Both the position numbers and the translations under genes were made by a program. From an uncultured Blautia sp. (GTDB lineage Bacteria; Bacillota; Clostridia; Lachnospirales; Lachnospiraceae), in contig NZ_CANTKB010000005.1 in assembly GCF_947654165.1 (NCBI RefSeq), positions 1-64,000 of the forward strand: a DNA stretch of 64,000 bases, written 5' to 3'. This document shows positions 40,621-49,419 of this stretch, piece after piece; positions within the stretch are counted from its first letter, which is position 1; each line of letters opens with the position of its first letter. The notes below the pieces were generated by a model. It was given only the letters and a program-made list of their open reading frames with translations. It was not told the DNA's origin and did no database searches.

Positions 40621-42693
40621 TTATTCTTCGCATGCAGGATCAATCGGTGAAATGGCAGATGGCACATTCTGTGGGCAGCTCTTTTCATCATAAAAAGTAT
40701 AACAGCCTTGTCCTTTGCGTTTTGCATCAAACAAAGCCAGATCGGCACAGTGATATAATGCCTGATAGTCACGTCCCACCGTGGGTGTTTTTGCAATTCC
40801 CATACTGACGGATAAACTAAAGCCGTCATATTCCCCCGTCAGAGAGGCGTAGATCCGTTTGATCGCATGTTCTAAATTGGTATTATAATGCATAAACAAT
40901 AAAAATTCATCACCGCCGATGCGGGCAGCCAGATCATCTTTGTGAATATTTTTCAGCAGACATTCTGCAATATATTTCAAAACCCGGTCTCCGAACACAT
41001 GTCCTCGTTCATCATTTAAAGTTTTAAAATAATCCAGATCAAAAATAATCAGTGCGTATTCATTCTCGGGATACGTATACAGGGTATGAATGATTTCTTT
41101 TTTGGCATAAGCGGCATTTAATAAATTCGTGAGCGGATCCATGGATGCCAGCTTTCTCAAACGGTTCAGTTCCTGCTGCATATCGACAATCTTTCCGATA
41201 GCCCCGGTATACTTCGTTTCATTTCCGCGAGTCCAGAGGGTACGGCAGATGATACGGCTGAATCGTGTTTCTCCGTCTATTTTCAGTTCTGCTTCATACT
41301 CAATCACGGGGGCATCCGGTGTTGTACTTCGCAATTGCTGATTTAATTTCTGTAATTCTTCCGGACAGATAATAGATAATAGTTCCGGACTCTTTCCCGG
41401 ATTCATAATTAACCGTGGTATGTTCAGTTTTTCCGCACCCCAGTCAGAAATTGTGATCATGGAAGGGACAACGGTATATTCAAACTGGATTTCGGAAGCC
41501 ATGGAAGCAAAGAACTGGAATTTGATACGCTCTTCTTCCAGCATACTTAAGGTGCGGTTAGAGGATGCCAATTCCTTATGGGACAGCAATTGTTCTACAA
41601 TGTTCCGCATTTCTTTTTCACTCGCCCGGTTTAGGGAATTGATGGTCAGTTCTTCCTGAATATGATCTTTCATGTCCCTGAGACAGTCTAATAGAAGCGG
41701 ATTAAATGCACCGCATTCTCCGTTTAAGATCATCGTGGTAGCTTTTTCATGGGAAAAGGCTTTCTTATAAACACGTTCACTGATCAGGGCATCGTAGGCA
41801 TCTGCAAGAGCAACTGCCTGGGCAGAAATGGGAATCTCCTCTCCCTTTAATCCGTCAGGATATCCGCTTCCGTCATAACGTTCATGATGCCAGCGACAAA
41901 TTTCATATGCAATTTTGACCAGAGGTTCATCTTTATGTAAGGGTAAATTTTCCAGCATATCCGCACCGATCATGGAATGTGTTTTCATGACTTCAAACTC
42001 TTCTTTTGTCAGGCGTCCCGGTTTGTTCAGGATTTCTTCAGAAATGGAAATTTTTCCAATATCATGAAAGGCAGCAGCTTTGCTGATCATGGAGATCTTT
42101 GCGGCATCCAGATTATAAGCGTCTGTTTTTTCTCTCAGCCGTTTTAACAGCATTTCTGTCATAGTACCGATATGCAGCACATGAAGACCGCTCTCTCCAT
42201 TACGGAATTCAACGATGTGGCTTAGAATAGATACCATCAAAGTATTGCTCTTTTCACTTTCATACATCTGGTCTGCAACCATAGAAACCAGTTGTTTCTG
42301 TTTAGAGTATAACATGATGGTATTAATAACTCTGCGGCAGACAATGACCTCGTCAAAAGGTCTGCTGATATAATCTGTTGCACCCAGTTCATAGGCACGT
42401 TCTACCACAGAGTGAGAGTTCTCGGCAGAAATCATAATCACCGGTATTTCCTCTATCCAGTGATAACGGTTCATCATGGCAAGCACTTCAAACCCGTCCA
42501 TCTCGGGCATAATGATGTCCAGAAGAACAAGAGAAATTTCTGTTCCGTTGGTCTGGAGCAATTTGACAGCTTCCATCCCATTCTCTGCCTCCAGAACTTC
42601 GTATTGCTCATCCAGCATATCTGCCAAAATTGCACGATTCATAGCAGAATCATCGACAATTAAAATTTTATTGATCTTTCGTTTTGTATACAT
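40621..42693 (-). CDS. response regulator with HD-GYP and GGDEF domains
   Basis: A 690-residue signalling protein. REC (about 8-125) has phospho-acceptor Asp in LVLLDIIMPEMDG (about 59) and ISRPF. HD-GYP (about 150-325) has FHDIGKI and HHERYDGSGYPDGLKGEEIP, both complete, so c-di-GMP hydrolysis is expected. A PAS-like part (about 390-500) is followed by GGDEF (about 525-670) with ARIGGDEF intact, so diguanylate cyclase activity is also possible. The usual inhibitory RXXD site is HKDD here, lacking the Arg. One protein with both opposing active domains controlled by a receiver is notable. Weak ribosome binding site (GAGAGGG, distant). Confidence 0.88.
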   Translation of the reverse strand: MYTKRKINKILIVDDSAMNRAILADMLDEQYEVLEAENGMEAVKLLQTNGTEISLVLLDIIMPEMDGFEVLAMMNRYHWIEEIPVIMISAENSHSVVERAYELGATDYISRPFDEVIVCRRVINTIMLYSKQKQLVSMVADQMYESEKSNTLMVSILSHIVEFRNGESGLHVLHIGTMTEMLLKRLREKTDAYNLDAAKISMISKAAAFHDIGKISISEEILNKPGRLTKEEFEVMKTHSMIGADMLENLPLHKDEPLVKIAYEICRWHHERYDGSGYPDGLKGEEIPISAQAVALADAYDALISERVYKKAFSHEKATTMILNGECGAFNPLLLDCLRDMKDHIQEELTINSLNRASEKEMRNIVEQLLSHKELASSNRTLSMLEEERIKFQFFASMASEIQFEYTVVPSMITISDWGAEKLNIPRLIMNPGKSPELLSIICPEELQKLNQQLRSTTPDAPVIEYEAELKIDGETRFSRIICRTLWTRGNETKYTGAIGKIVDMQQELNRLRKLASMDPLTNLLNAAYAKKEIIHTLYTYPENEYALIIFDLDYFKTLNDERGHVFGDRVLKYIAECLLKNIHKDDLAARIGGDEFLLFMHYNTNLEHAIKRIYASLTGEYDGFSLSVSMGIAKTPTVGRDYQALYHCADLALFDAKRKGQGCYTFYDEKSCPQNVPSAISPIDPACEE

Positions 42694-42807
42694 ATGTTTC
42701 TACCACTCTAACCCTCTCATCCAGATGATATTTGCATATAAATATATATTCAGTGTAACACAAAGCTTGAAACGTGTACACTATTTACAATGAAAAATAA
42801 ATAATCC

Positions 42808-43566
42808 TTATCTGATATCAGCTAAATACACAATACACAGACAGACTGCCATACAGACCGGCTGGTGCAAAAGATAAATGAGAAGGCTTTTCTGTCCGAT
42901 TTTTGACAGCAGAGGGACAGAGGGATAGAATTTTTTTCGAAGCTGCGGATGCTTACTCAAAAGCAGGGACAGATAATAACCGGCAATGAATAAGAAGATC
43001 CAGGGAAAAACAGGAAAGTAGTCACTGGAATAAAAGCCTGGGTAGGGCAATCCTAAAACAGTGAGCAGCCTGAATTCACAGAAACGTGCCGGAATGTTTA
43101 TAAGAGCATGCTCACCGAATCCTAAATATCCCCGTTCTAAATTCTGAAAAAAGAAATAGAATAGAAAAGAACCTGCCATGCCAAGATAAGGAGGAATCTT
43201 TTTCAGGATTTTTTCAAAAGGAATCAGCAAAAGGTAAGCACAGCCAATCAGATTCAGAATCCCAAACCATATTACCTGTTCCGGCAGGAACAGAAGCGTT
43301 GCTGCTGTAACTGCAAAACCCAACAGATTCAGTATGATACCTCTCTTCAGTCTCTGCTTTCCCATATTCCAGGTACATCCGGACACTAAAAGAAATGTCC
43401 AGCAGATCATTTGCTGCCATAGCTGTACCCAGGGATGGAGATACCATTGAGTTTTGAGCTGGCAGACCACAAAAACATCGTATAGAAAATGAAACAAAAC
43501 CATGTTCACAATGGCAAAGCCTCGGATTCCGTCTAATAGTAACAGACGTTTTTTGACGTTTTCCAT
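42808..43566 (-). CDS. DUF1624/HGSNAT-like membrane acetyltransferase-family protein
   Basis: A 252-residue membrane protein with about seven helices. The N-terminus RLLLLDGIRGFAIVNMVLFHFLYDVF matches the DUF1624/heparan-alpha-glucosaminide N-acetyltransferase family, with the conserved DGIRG and the helix His (about 26). SGCTWNMGKQRLKRG and the C-terminal KSLLIYLLHQPV are also typical. Members are thought to acylate sugars across the membrane; activity here is not shown. GGGAG precedes the ATG. Lies between the c-di-GMP protein and rsmH. Confidence 0.8.
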   Translation of the reverse strand: MENVKKRLLLLDGIRGFAIVNMVLFHFLYDVFVVCQLKTQWYLHPWVQLWQQMICWTFLLVSGCTWNMGKQRLKRGIILNLLGFAVTAATLLFLPEQVIWFGILNLIGCAYLLLIPFEKILKKIPPYLGMAGSFLFYFFFQNLERGYLGFGEHALINIPARFCEFRLLTVLGLPYPGFYSSDYFPVFPWIFLFIAGYYLSLLLSKHPQLRKKFYPSVPLLSKIGQKSLLIYLLHQPVCMAVCLCIVYLADIR

Positions 43567-43603
43567 ATTCCCATTTCTCCCTGCTTTTAGTTTTGGAAAA
43601 GAA

Positions 43604-44653
43604 CTATGCCCGGATTGCCCAACGCATTTTTGTTGACCTTGCCCTGCTGTTTCTGCTGCATTCTTCGGCTGACGGACGGATTACTTCTTTTGCAATATCA
43701 CTGTAAATTCCCTCCCGGTAGAATTTTTGAAAAGATTTTTTTACCAGACGGTCTTCACCGGAATGGAAGGTTAAGATGGCAATTCTTCCTCCCTTTTCCA
43801 TGACCTGCGGGAGCTTTTCCAGAAAGGCTTCCAATACTTCAAATTCGCTGTTTACATCAATCCTCAGTGCCTGAAAAGTTCTGGCACAAGATTTTTTTAC
43901 CGCTTCTTTTCGTTCTTGTGCAGGAACACGTATTAATGCTTTTTCTACTGCTTTTTGAAGCTGCGTAGTTGTGGTGATCCCTTGTCCTTTTCGCATTTCT
44001 GACAGGATGGTCGTAGAGATCTCTTTAGCATAAGGCTCATCTGCGTTTTCAATGAGCATGCCTTCTAATTCCGGTTGTGAGATATGACGCAGTCTCTCCG
44101 CAGCAGAGATTCCCTTCTCAGGATTTAATCTCAGATCCAGCGGTCCCTCATATTTATATGTGAAGCCACGTTCCGGATTATCAATCTGCATAGAAGAAAC
44201 TCCTAGATCCGCCAATGCAAAATGGAACTTTCCAGATTCCGGCAGGAGCTGATCCACATCTGCAAAATTCAGATGTTTGATAGTGAGGATTTCCGGACCA
44301 AACCCCATTCCTGCAAGACGTTCTTTTGTTTTTTTCATTTCAATGGGATCTACATCCAGTGCATACAAATGGCCCTGATTCTGAAGCTGCTCCAACATTT
44401 TCGAAGAATGCCCGCCATAGCCAAGAGTGGCATCCAAGCCTGTCTGCCCCGGCTGAATCTGCAGAAAATTGAGGATTTCCTGTACACAGATGGAAATGTG
44501 CATACCCGCTGGGGTACTGCCCTTGCGGATTACTTTTTCAATGGTATCTGCATATTTCTCCGGCTGCAGTTCTTTATATTTTTCTTTGTAAGTTCTCGGA
44601 TGTGTACCTTTATATCGAACCCTTCTTTTATGTGGCTGTTCCTGATGTTCCAT
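43604..44653 (-). CDS. rsmH: 16S rRNA (cytosine1402-N4)-methyltransferase RsmH
   Basis: A 349-residue SAM methyltransferase. Features are GLDATLGYGGHSSKML (SAM-binding, about 75-90), FALADLGVSSMQIDNPERGFTYKYEGPLDLRLNP and FQALRIDVNSEFEVLEAFLEKLP. It methylates N4 of C1402 in 16S rRNA. An N-terminal extension (about 35 residues, QPHKRRVRYKGTHPRTYKEKYKEL) precedes the usual start. I chose ATG 44653 because AAGGAG is 10 bases ahead; a GTG at 44659 is only 4 bases from it. It is not beside mraZ/ftsL here, unlike the common dcw location. Confidence 0.93.
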   Translation of the reverse strand: MEHQEQPHKRRVRYKGTHPRTYKEKYKELQPEKYADTIEKVIRKGSTPAGMHISICVQEILNFLQIQPGQTGLDATLGYGGHSSKMLEQLQNQGHLYALDVDPIEMKKTKERLAGMGFGPEILTIKHLNFADVDQLLPESGKFHFALADLGVSSMQIDNPERGFTYKYEGPLDLRLNPEKGISAAERLRHISQPELEGMLIENADEPYAKEISTTILSEMRKGQGITTTTQLQKAVEKALIRVPAQERKEAVKKSCARTFQALRIDVNSEFEVLEAFLEKLPQVMEKGGRIAILTFHSGEDRLVKKSFQKFYREGIYSDIAKEVIRPSAEECSRNSRARSTKMRWAIRA

Positions 44654-44674
44654 AAACACGATACTCCTTTTCTT

Positions 44675-45571
44675 TTATTCCTTATTCTTCTTTAATACTT
44701 TTGTTATTAAAATTGTAAGTACAAGAAAAATAACAATCACTGCACCAAAAATAGTGACAATAAGTTCCTTTTCTGTGTGCTCTTTTTCGATATGCATAAT
44801 GTTATCAGCGGTCTGGGTAAAGCTTTTGCCCATAAACTCCGCAATGCTGTAATCTAAATTATCATAATTGGCGTCAAAATAACTCCAGAAGATTCGTTCT
44901 GCTTCCTGATCCATGACGGAATAGGCAGAGGAACCGTAGTAAAGATAAAAAGTTCCGTCCAGATCTCTGGAATCATTTTCACAGGCAAAATAGGCAAGAA
45001 TCATATGTCCATTGTCTGAAAATGTGTTTTTATAGAATTCGCCCAGATACTGGTCTGCTGCTTCCTCATCCCACGCACCGTTTTTCCAGAACACACTATC
45101 GTAATCCATAAACATAACATAGGGCTGAATACCTGTCTTTGAATAAAAATACTTCAGTCCATCGGTCAGATCTGAATCGTTTTCAATGTAGTTTAAATCA
45201 TCCTGATACCACTCCTTGTAGGATGTGGTTCCCGTGATCGCAGTCCGCTGTGTAGCTGACTGGCTGACCTGTGAGTTTTGATCGTTCTGAGTATTAAACC
45301 GGATTGCTGCAAAAAGGACGATCAGTACAATCATAAATGCAAGTATTGAACTGAAACATCCGCCTCCAAATACAGGACCTCTGTAATATCTCCTGTATGG
45401 CCGTGAGTAATAACTTGAATATCTTGGTGCACGGGAATGATAAGAACGGTATCCTCCTGATCCTGAACTTCTTCCGCTTCTGGAACTTCCGCCAGAACTT
45501 CTTCCGCCAAAGGAGTGTCCTCCCGTATGACCGCCTCCTCCGTGTGATGCTCCGCCACTTCCTCTTCCCAT
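44675..45571 (-). CDS. Gly/Ser/Tyr-rich membrane protein, TPM-like
   Basis: A 298-residue protein. Residues 1-70 are almost only Gly, Ser, Arg, Tyr and His (SHGGGGHTGGHSFGGRSSGGSS ... RYSSYYSRPYRRYYRG). A helix at about 75-92 follows, then an extracytoplasmic domain (about 115-265) whose plan recalls the TPM domain (SDLTDGLKYFYSKTGIQPYVMFM). A second helix is near 268-290, with KKNKE at the end. Start at 45571 (MGRGSGG) has AAAGGAG 8 bases ahead. The low-complexity head precedes the first helix and would sit inside the cell if that helix is an N-in anchor. Function unknown. Confidence 0.7.
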   Translation of the reverse strand: MGRGSGGASHGGGGHTGGHSFGGRSSGGSSRSGRSSGSGGYRSYHSRAPRYSSYYSRPYRRYYRGPVFGGGCFSSILAFMIVLIVLFAAIRFNTQNDQNSQVSQSATQRTAITGTTSYKEWYQDDLNYIENDSDLTDGLKYFYSKTGIQPYVMFMDYDSVFWKNGAWDEEAADQYLGEFYKNTFSDNGHMILAYFACENDSRDLDGTFYLYYGSSAYSVMDQEAERIFWSYFDANYDNLDYSIAEFMGKSFTQTADNIMHIEKEHTEKELIVTIFGAVIVIFLVLTILITKVLKKNKE

Positions 45572-45639
45572 AAAAAGTTCTCCTTTCGTACTCTTTTTTT
45601 GTACTGTAACATGATTTTTGCCAGGTGACAACTTTTTTA

Positions 45640-46119
45640 TTATTTATGATAAGGTTCCCCTGATATAATTCGATATCCCCGGTAAATCTGTTCCAGGAGA
45701 ATGACCCTCATAAGCTGATGGGGAAATGTCATCTTTGAAAAACTGAGGGCATAATCGGATTTTTTCAAAACATCTTCTCCTAAACCAATGGAGCCGCCGA
45801 TGATAAAAGTGAGATGACTTTTCCCCTGAATTCCAAGACTTTCGATTTTTTTTGCGAAGGACACAGAATCCAGCATCTCTCCGCCGATTTCCAAGGTAAT
45901 TACATAGGAATCCTCTTTCACATATTTCAGAATCCGTTCCCCTTCTTTCTGGCGTATCTGACGTTCCATCGTTTCACTGGCAGCATCCGGTGTTTTCTCA
46001 TCTGCTACTTCAACGATCTCTAATTTACAATATTTGCTCAATCGTTTGCTGTACTCTGCAATGGCATCTTTTAAATATTTTTCTTTGATTTTTCCAACTG
46101 TGATGATGGTGATCTTCAC
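45640..46119 (-). CDS. rlmH: 23S rRNA (pseudouridine1915-N3)-methyltransferase RlmH
   Basis: A 159-residue SPOUT methyltransferase: VKITIITVGKIKEKYLKDAIAEYSKRLSKYCKLEIVEVADEK at the N-terminus, the SAM knot LTFIIGGSIGLGEDVLKKSDYALSFSKMTFPHQLMRVILLEQIYRGYRI, and the C-terminal GEPYHK, all typical. The GTG start at 46119 gives the family's exact length and has AAGGAGG 7 bases upstream. It overlaps the alkylation-repair gene by 4 bases. Confidence 0.95.
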   Translation of the reverse strand: MKITIITVGKIKEKYLKDAIAEYSKRLSKYCKLEIVEVADEKTPDAASETMERQIRQKEGERILKYVKEDSYVITLEIGGEMLDSVSFAKKIESLGIQGKSHLTFIIGGSIGLGEDVLKKSDYALSFSKMTFPHQLMRVILLEQIYRGYRIISGEPYHK

Positions 46120-46829
46120 GGATTTTCCTCCTTGCGTTTCCATTGTTTTAATCGTTCTTTGGCATCTCGGGAAACACGGTAGGATTCCCGGATTTTCTGG
46201 ATTGCTTTGTTGTGTGTAAAATTATCCAGGGTGTTCTGACACAGAAAGGCTTCTGTCTTTTTTGGAAATTTTACATAACAGACAGATACAGCCCATGCTA
46301 CTGCCATTTTTACATAATATCCTTCATGATGTATATCGGAAAAGCAGGAGAAGATCCGGTCTATAAAGTTTTCCTGAATAAAAAAATCCAGAAGGCATAC
46401 CACAGCAAACCGAATCTCATATTCCTGTGTACTGTGCAAATAAGGTGTGAGGAAGGAAAACCATTCTTCCTGATTTTTTTTCATGAATTTATAAGTAGTA
46501 CAGCAACTGTCGCACACCGCCCAATTATTTATAAATGGTACAAAGGTTCTGAGCTCTGTTTTTTGCTCCTCTATGGACAAATTGGCATATCCGATCATCA
46601 TGCCTCGAATCATTCGTTCTTCATATATTTCCGGATTAAAATCGTCTGCAAATCCATGGTAATCCTCTTTTGCAGCCTGCTTTGCTATTTCCCGCAAAAC
46701 AGGAATCCGTACGCCTATCATTTCCGTAAGTCCTGGAACCAGGGACGTGTGAAACTGTTTATAAGCTTCATCGGCATGTTCCTGGAGTTCACTTCGGATA
46801 CGGACAGTACTTCTATGTGCTTCTTTCAT
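46116..46829 (-). CDS. DNA alkylation repair protein (AlkD-like HEAT-repeat glycosylase)
   Basis: A 237-residue all-helical protein matching the AlkD/DNA alkylation repair family: SLVPGLTEMIGVRIPVLREIAKQAAKED, NNWAVCDSCCTTYKFMKKN, EIRFAVVCLLDFFI, YYVKMAVAWAVSVCYVKFP and a C-terminal NKAIQKIRESYRVSRDAK. AlkD members excise N3- and N7-alkylated bases without flipping. Start at 46829 with AAAGGATA upstream; a TTG 9 bases earlier is possible. Directly ahead of rlmH, overlapping by 4 bases. Confidence 0.88.
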   Translation of the reverse strand: MKEAHRSTVRIRSELQEHADEAYKQFHTSLVPGLTEMIGVRIPVLREIAKQAAKEDYHGFADDFNPEIYEERMIRGMMIGYANLSIEEQKTELRTFVPFINNWAVCDSCCTTYKFMKKNQEEWFSFLTPYLHSTQEYEIRFAVVCLLDFFIQENFIDRIFSCFSDIHHEGYYVKMAVAWAVSVCYVKFPKKTEAFLCQNTLDNFTHNKAIQKIRESYRVSRDAKERLKQWKRKEENP

Positions 46830-46908
46830 AGTCTTCAATATCCTTTCTTTTAAACAGTTTCATTATAAAACAATTTCCATGCACTGTACAGACTTTGAGA
46901 TGTAAGGA

Positions 46909-46960
46909 CAAAAAAACGGTGCAGATTTTATAAGCCCATAAGACTCTGCATCTGCACCGT
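46909..46960 (-). terminator. terminator of the nfn operon
   Basis: On the minus strand ACGGTGCAGAT (46960-46950) pairs with ATCTGCACCGT (46926-46916) and TTTTTTTG follows, 16 bases after the nfnB stop. Confidence 0.88.
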
Positions 46961-46975
46961 CATAGATATTATGTT

Positions 46976-48370
46976 TTATTTTGTTTTATTTTTGATAAAT
47001 TCATCAATGCCTTTTGCAGCAGCTTTTCCGGCACCCATAGCCAGGATAACGGTAGCAGCACCTGTTACAGCATCTCCACCTGCATAAACGCCATCTTTTG
47101 ATGTTTTACCGGTTTCTTCGTCAGCGATGATACATTTTCTTCTGTTGATATCCAGACCAACCGTTGTAGAAGAAATCAACGGGTTTGGTGATGTTCCAAG
47201 AGACATGATAACTGTGTCAGCTTCCATCTCGAATTCAGAACCTTCTACCACAACAGGGCGTCTTCTTCCGGAAGCATCCGGTTCCCCTAATTCCATGCGT
47301 ACGCACTTGATTCCTTTTACCCAGCCGCTTTCGTCAGCAAGGATTTCTACAGGATTAGTAAGAAGGTCAAAGATAATACCTTCTTCTTTTGCATGATGTA
47401 CTTCTTCTTTTCTTGCAGGAAGTTCTTCTTCACTTCTTCTGTATACAACATGAACCTCAGCACCTAAACGAAGAGCGGTTCTTGCTGCATCCATAGCAAC
47501 GTTACCGCCGCCTACAACAACAACTTTCTTACCTGTTACGATCGGTGTATCGTGGTCATCACGGAATGCTTTCATCAGGTTGCTTCTGGTCAGATATTCG
47601 TTTGCAGAGAACACACCGTTAGATACTTCTCCCGGGATTCCCATGAACATTGGAAGACCAGCTCCGGAACCGATAAATACAGCTTCAAAGCCTTCGTTTT
47701 CCAGTAATTCATCGATGGTTGTAGATTTACCGATGATAACGTTTGTTTCAATCTTAACACCTAAAGATTTTACGTTTTCTACTTCTGCTTTTACGACTTT
47801 ATCTTTTGGAAGACGGAATTCAGGAATACCATATACTAAAACACCGCCTGCTTCATGAAGTGCTTCAAAAATGGTTACATCATAGCCCATTTTTGCCAGA
47901 TCACCTGCACAGGTAAGTCCGGAAGGACCGGAACCGATTACTGCGATCTTGTGTCCGTTTTTCTCAGCAGGAGCTTCTGGTTTGATACCGTTTTCTTTTG
48001 CCCAGTCAGCTACGAAACGTTCCAGTTTACCGATAGAAACTGCTTCGCCTTTGATTCCTCGGATACATACACCTTCACACTGTGATTCCTGAGGACAGAC
48101 ACGTCCGCAGACTGCAGGAAGTGCACTGGACTGACCAATGACTTTGTATGCTTCTGCAAAGTTTCCTTCTTTTACTTCATGGATAAATGCAGGAATGTTG
48201 ATGGATACCGGACATCCCTTCATACATTTTGCGTTTTTACAGTTTAAGCAGCGAGCTGCTTCTTCCATAGCCTCTTCTTTGCTGTAACCAAGACATACTT
48301 CTTCAAAATTTGTTGCTCTTACCTGTGGATCCTGCTCTCTTACAGGAACTTTCTCTAATACGCTTCCCAT
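46976..48370 (-). CDS. nfnB: NfnB-type NADPH-dependent oxidoreductase (glutamate synthase small subunit-like)
   Basis: A 464-residue flavoprotein, often annotated gltA or sudA. Two N-terminal [4Fe-4S] sites are visible in AARCLNCKNAKCMKGCPVSI (about 38-57) and GRVCPQESQCEGVC (about 88-101). FAD and NAD(P) binding folds show IAVIGSGPSGLTCAGDLAKMG (about 144-164) and VVVVGGGNVAMDAARTALRLG (about 283-303). With NfnA it forms the electron-bifurcating NADH-dependent ferredoxin:NADP+ oxidoreductase, which balances ferredoxin, NADH and NADPH. It overlaps nfnA by 1 base. No GltB large subunit is adjacent, favouring Nfn over glutamate synthase. Confidence 0.88.
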   Translation of the reverse strand: MGSVLEKVPVREQDPQVRATNFEEVCLGYSKEEAMEEAARCLNCKNAKCMKGCPVSINIPAFIHEVKEGNFAEAYKVIGQSSALPAVCGRVCPQESQCEGVCIRGIKGEAVSIGKLERFVADWAKENGIKPEAPAEKNGHKIAVIGSGPSGLTCAGDLAKMGYDVTIFEALHEAGGVLVYGIPEFRLPKDKVVKAEVENVKSLGVKIETNVIIGKSTTIDELLENEGFEAVFIGSGAGLPMFMGIPGEVSNGVFSANEYLTRSNLMKAFRDDHDTPIVTGKKVVVVGGGNVAMDAARTALRLGAEVHVVYRRSEEELPARKEEVHHAKEEGIIFDLLTNPVEILADESGWVKGIKCVRMELGEPDASGRRRPVVVEGSEFEMEADTVIMSLGTSPNPLISSTTVGLDINRRKCIIADEETGKTSKDGVYAGGDAVTGAATVILAMGAGKAAAKGIDEFIKNKTK

Positions 48371-49257
48371 TATTCGTCACCTCCGCAGTGTCCGCATCCG
48401 CCGTGGTGGGTATCACCCTCCTGCAGTTTCAGCATAGCTCTACCTTCTTCTGTTTTATACATCTGCTGTCTCTTCATGGCTAAATCCCAGTCAATGGCAT
48501 GACCATCAAATTCAGGACCGTCAACACAGGCAAATTTTACTTCTCCGCCTACGATAACACGGCATGCACCACACATACCAGTACCGTCTACCATGATCGG
48601 GTTCATAGAAACGATGGTAGGAATATTATATTTCTTTGTTGTCAGGCAGCAGAATTTCATCATGATCATAGGTCCGATAGCAACACATCTGGTATAGGTT
48701 TTGCCTTCTGCTACTAAATCATCAATCACTTTGGTAACCATACCGCTGCGTCCGTAAGAACCGTCATCTGTAGTAATATACAGATTTCCGGCTACTGCTT
48801 CCATTTCTTTTTCCAGAATAATCAGATCTTTTGTCTTAGCACCAACAATAACATCTGCATCAATGCCGTGCTCGTGAAGCCATTTTACCTGAGGATATAC
48901 AGGAGCTGTACCAACACCGCCTGCTACGAACAGGATTTTTTCCTTTTTCAGTTCTTCGATATCTTCGTTAACAAACTCAGATGCACAGCCAAGAGGTCCG
49001 ACAAAGTCCTGGAACGCATCTCCTGCCTGTAATTTTGTGAATTTTTCTGTAGATGCTCCAATCGGCTGGAATACGATAGTAACCGTTCCTTCCTCTCGGT
49101 CATAATCACAGATGGTCAGAGGAATTCTTTCTCCTGCATCATCTAATTTCACAATGATAAACTGACCTGGTTCGCAATGCTTTGCAACCATAGGTGCTTC
49201 CACAACCATAAGATATACAATCTCATTCAGCTTTTCTGCTTTTCGTATCTTGTACAT
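48370..49257 (-). CDS. nfnA: NfnA-type ferredoxin-NADP reductase subunit (FAD / [2Fe-2S])
   Basis: A 295-residue protein of the dihydroorotate dehydrogenase electron-transfer-like family. FAD-binding IPLTICDYDREEGTVTIVFQ and NAD-binding LFVAGGVGTAPVYPQVKWL are visible. The [2Fe-2S] ligands lie in GTGMCGACRVIVGGEVKFACVDGPEFDGH (about 227-255). The C-terminus ends in an unusual THHGGCGHCGGDE with CXXC and two His, possibly an extra metal site. GAGGAGG lies ahead of the ATG. First gene of the nfnA-nfnB operon. Confidence 0.88.
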   Translation of the reverse strand: MYKIRKAEKLNEIVYLMVVEAPMVAKHCEPGQFIIVKLDDAGERIPLTICDYDREEGTVTIVFQPIGASTEKFTKLQAGDAFQDFVGPLGCASEFVNEDIEELKKEKILFVAGGVGTAPVYPQVKWLHEHGIDADVIVGAKTKDLIILEKEMEAVAGNLYITTDDGSYGRSGMVTKVIDDLVAEGKTYTRCVAIGPMIMMKFCCLTTKKYNIPTIVSMNPIMVDGTGMCGACRVIVGGEVKFACVDGPEFDGHAIDWDLAMKRQQMYKTEEGRAMLKLQEGDTHHGGCGHCGGDE

Positions 49258-49323
49258 AATATCCTCCTCTTATTTCATACAGAATACAGATTTTACCGTT
49301 ATTCTGGTATCATCATTATTTCA

Positions 49324-49352
49324 AGTATAAGACAAACTGAATAAAAATTCAA
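49324..49352 (-). promoter_or_regulatory. promoter of the nfnAB operon
   Basis: TTGAAT (49352-49347), a 17-base spacer and TATACT (49329-49324), about 67 bases ahead of the nfnA start. Confidence 0.75.
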
Positions 49353-49419
49353 TCCACTTTCGTGATTGCTCGGAAAACTTTGTGCAATCTGCTTGTTTCT
49401 GTACAGGAATATCAATTTT

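Noticed and set aside
45331..45612. 93-residue acidic ORF on the minus strand
   Set aside because: Alternative frame through the Gly/Ser/Tyr-rich region of the gene at 44675-45571; its Glu-rich composition arises from the same repeats.
46976..48370. true glutamate synthase small subunit
   Set aside because: No large GltB subunit is adjacent and the partner is an NfnA-like protein, so an Nfn complex is the better reading.
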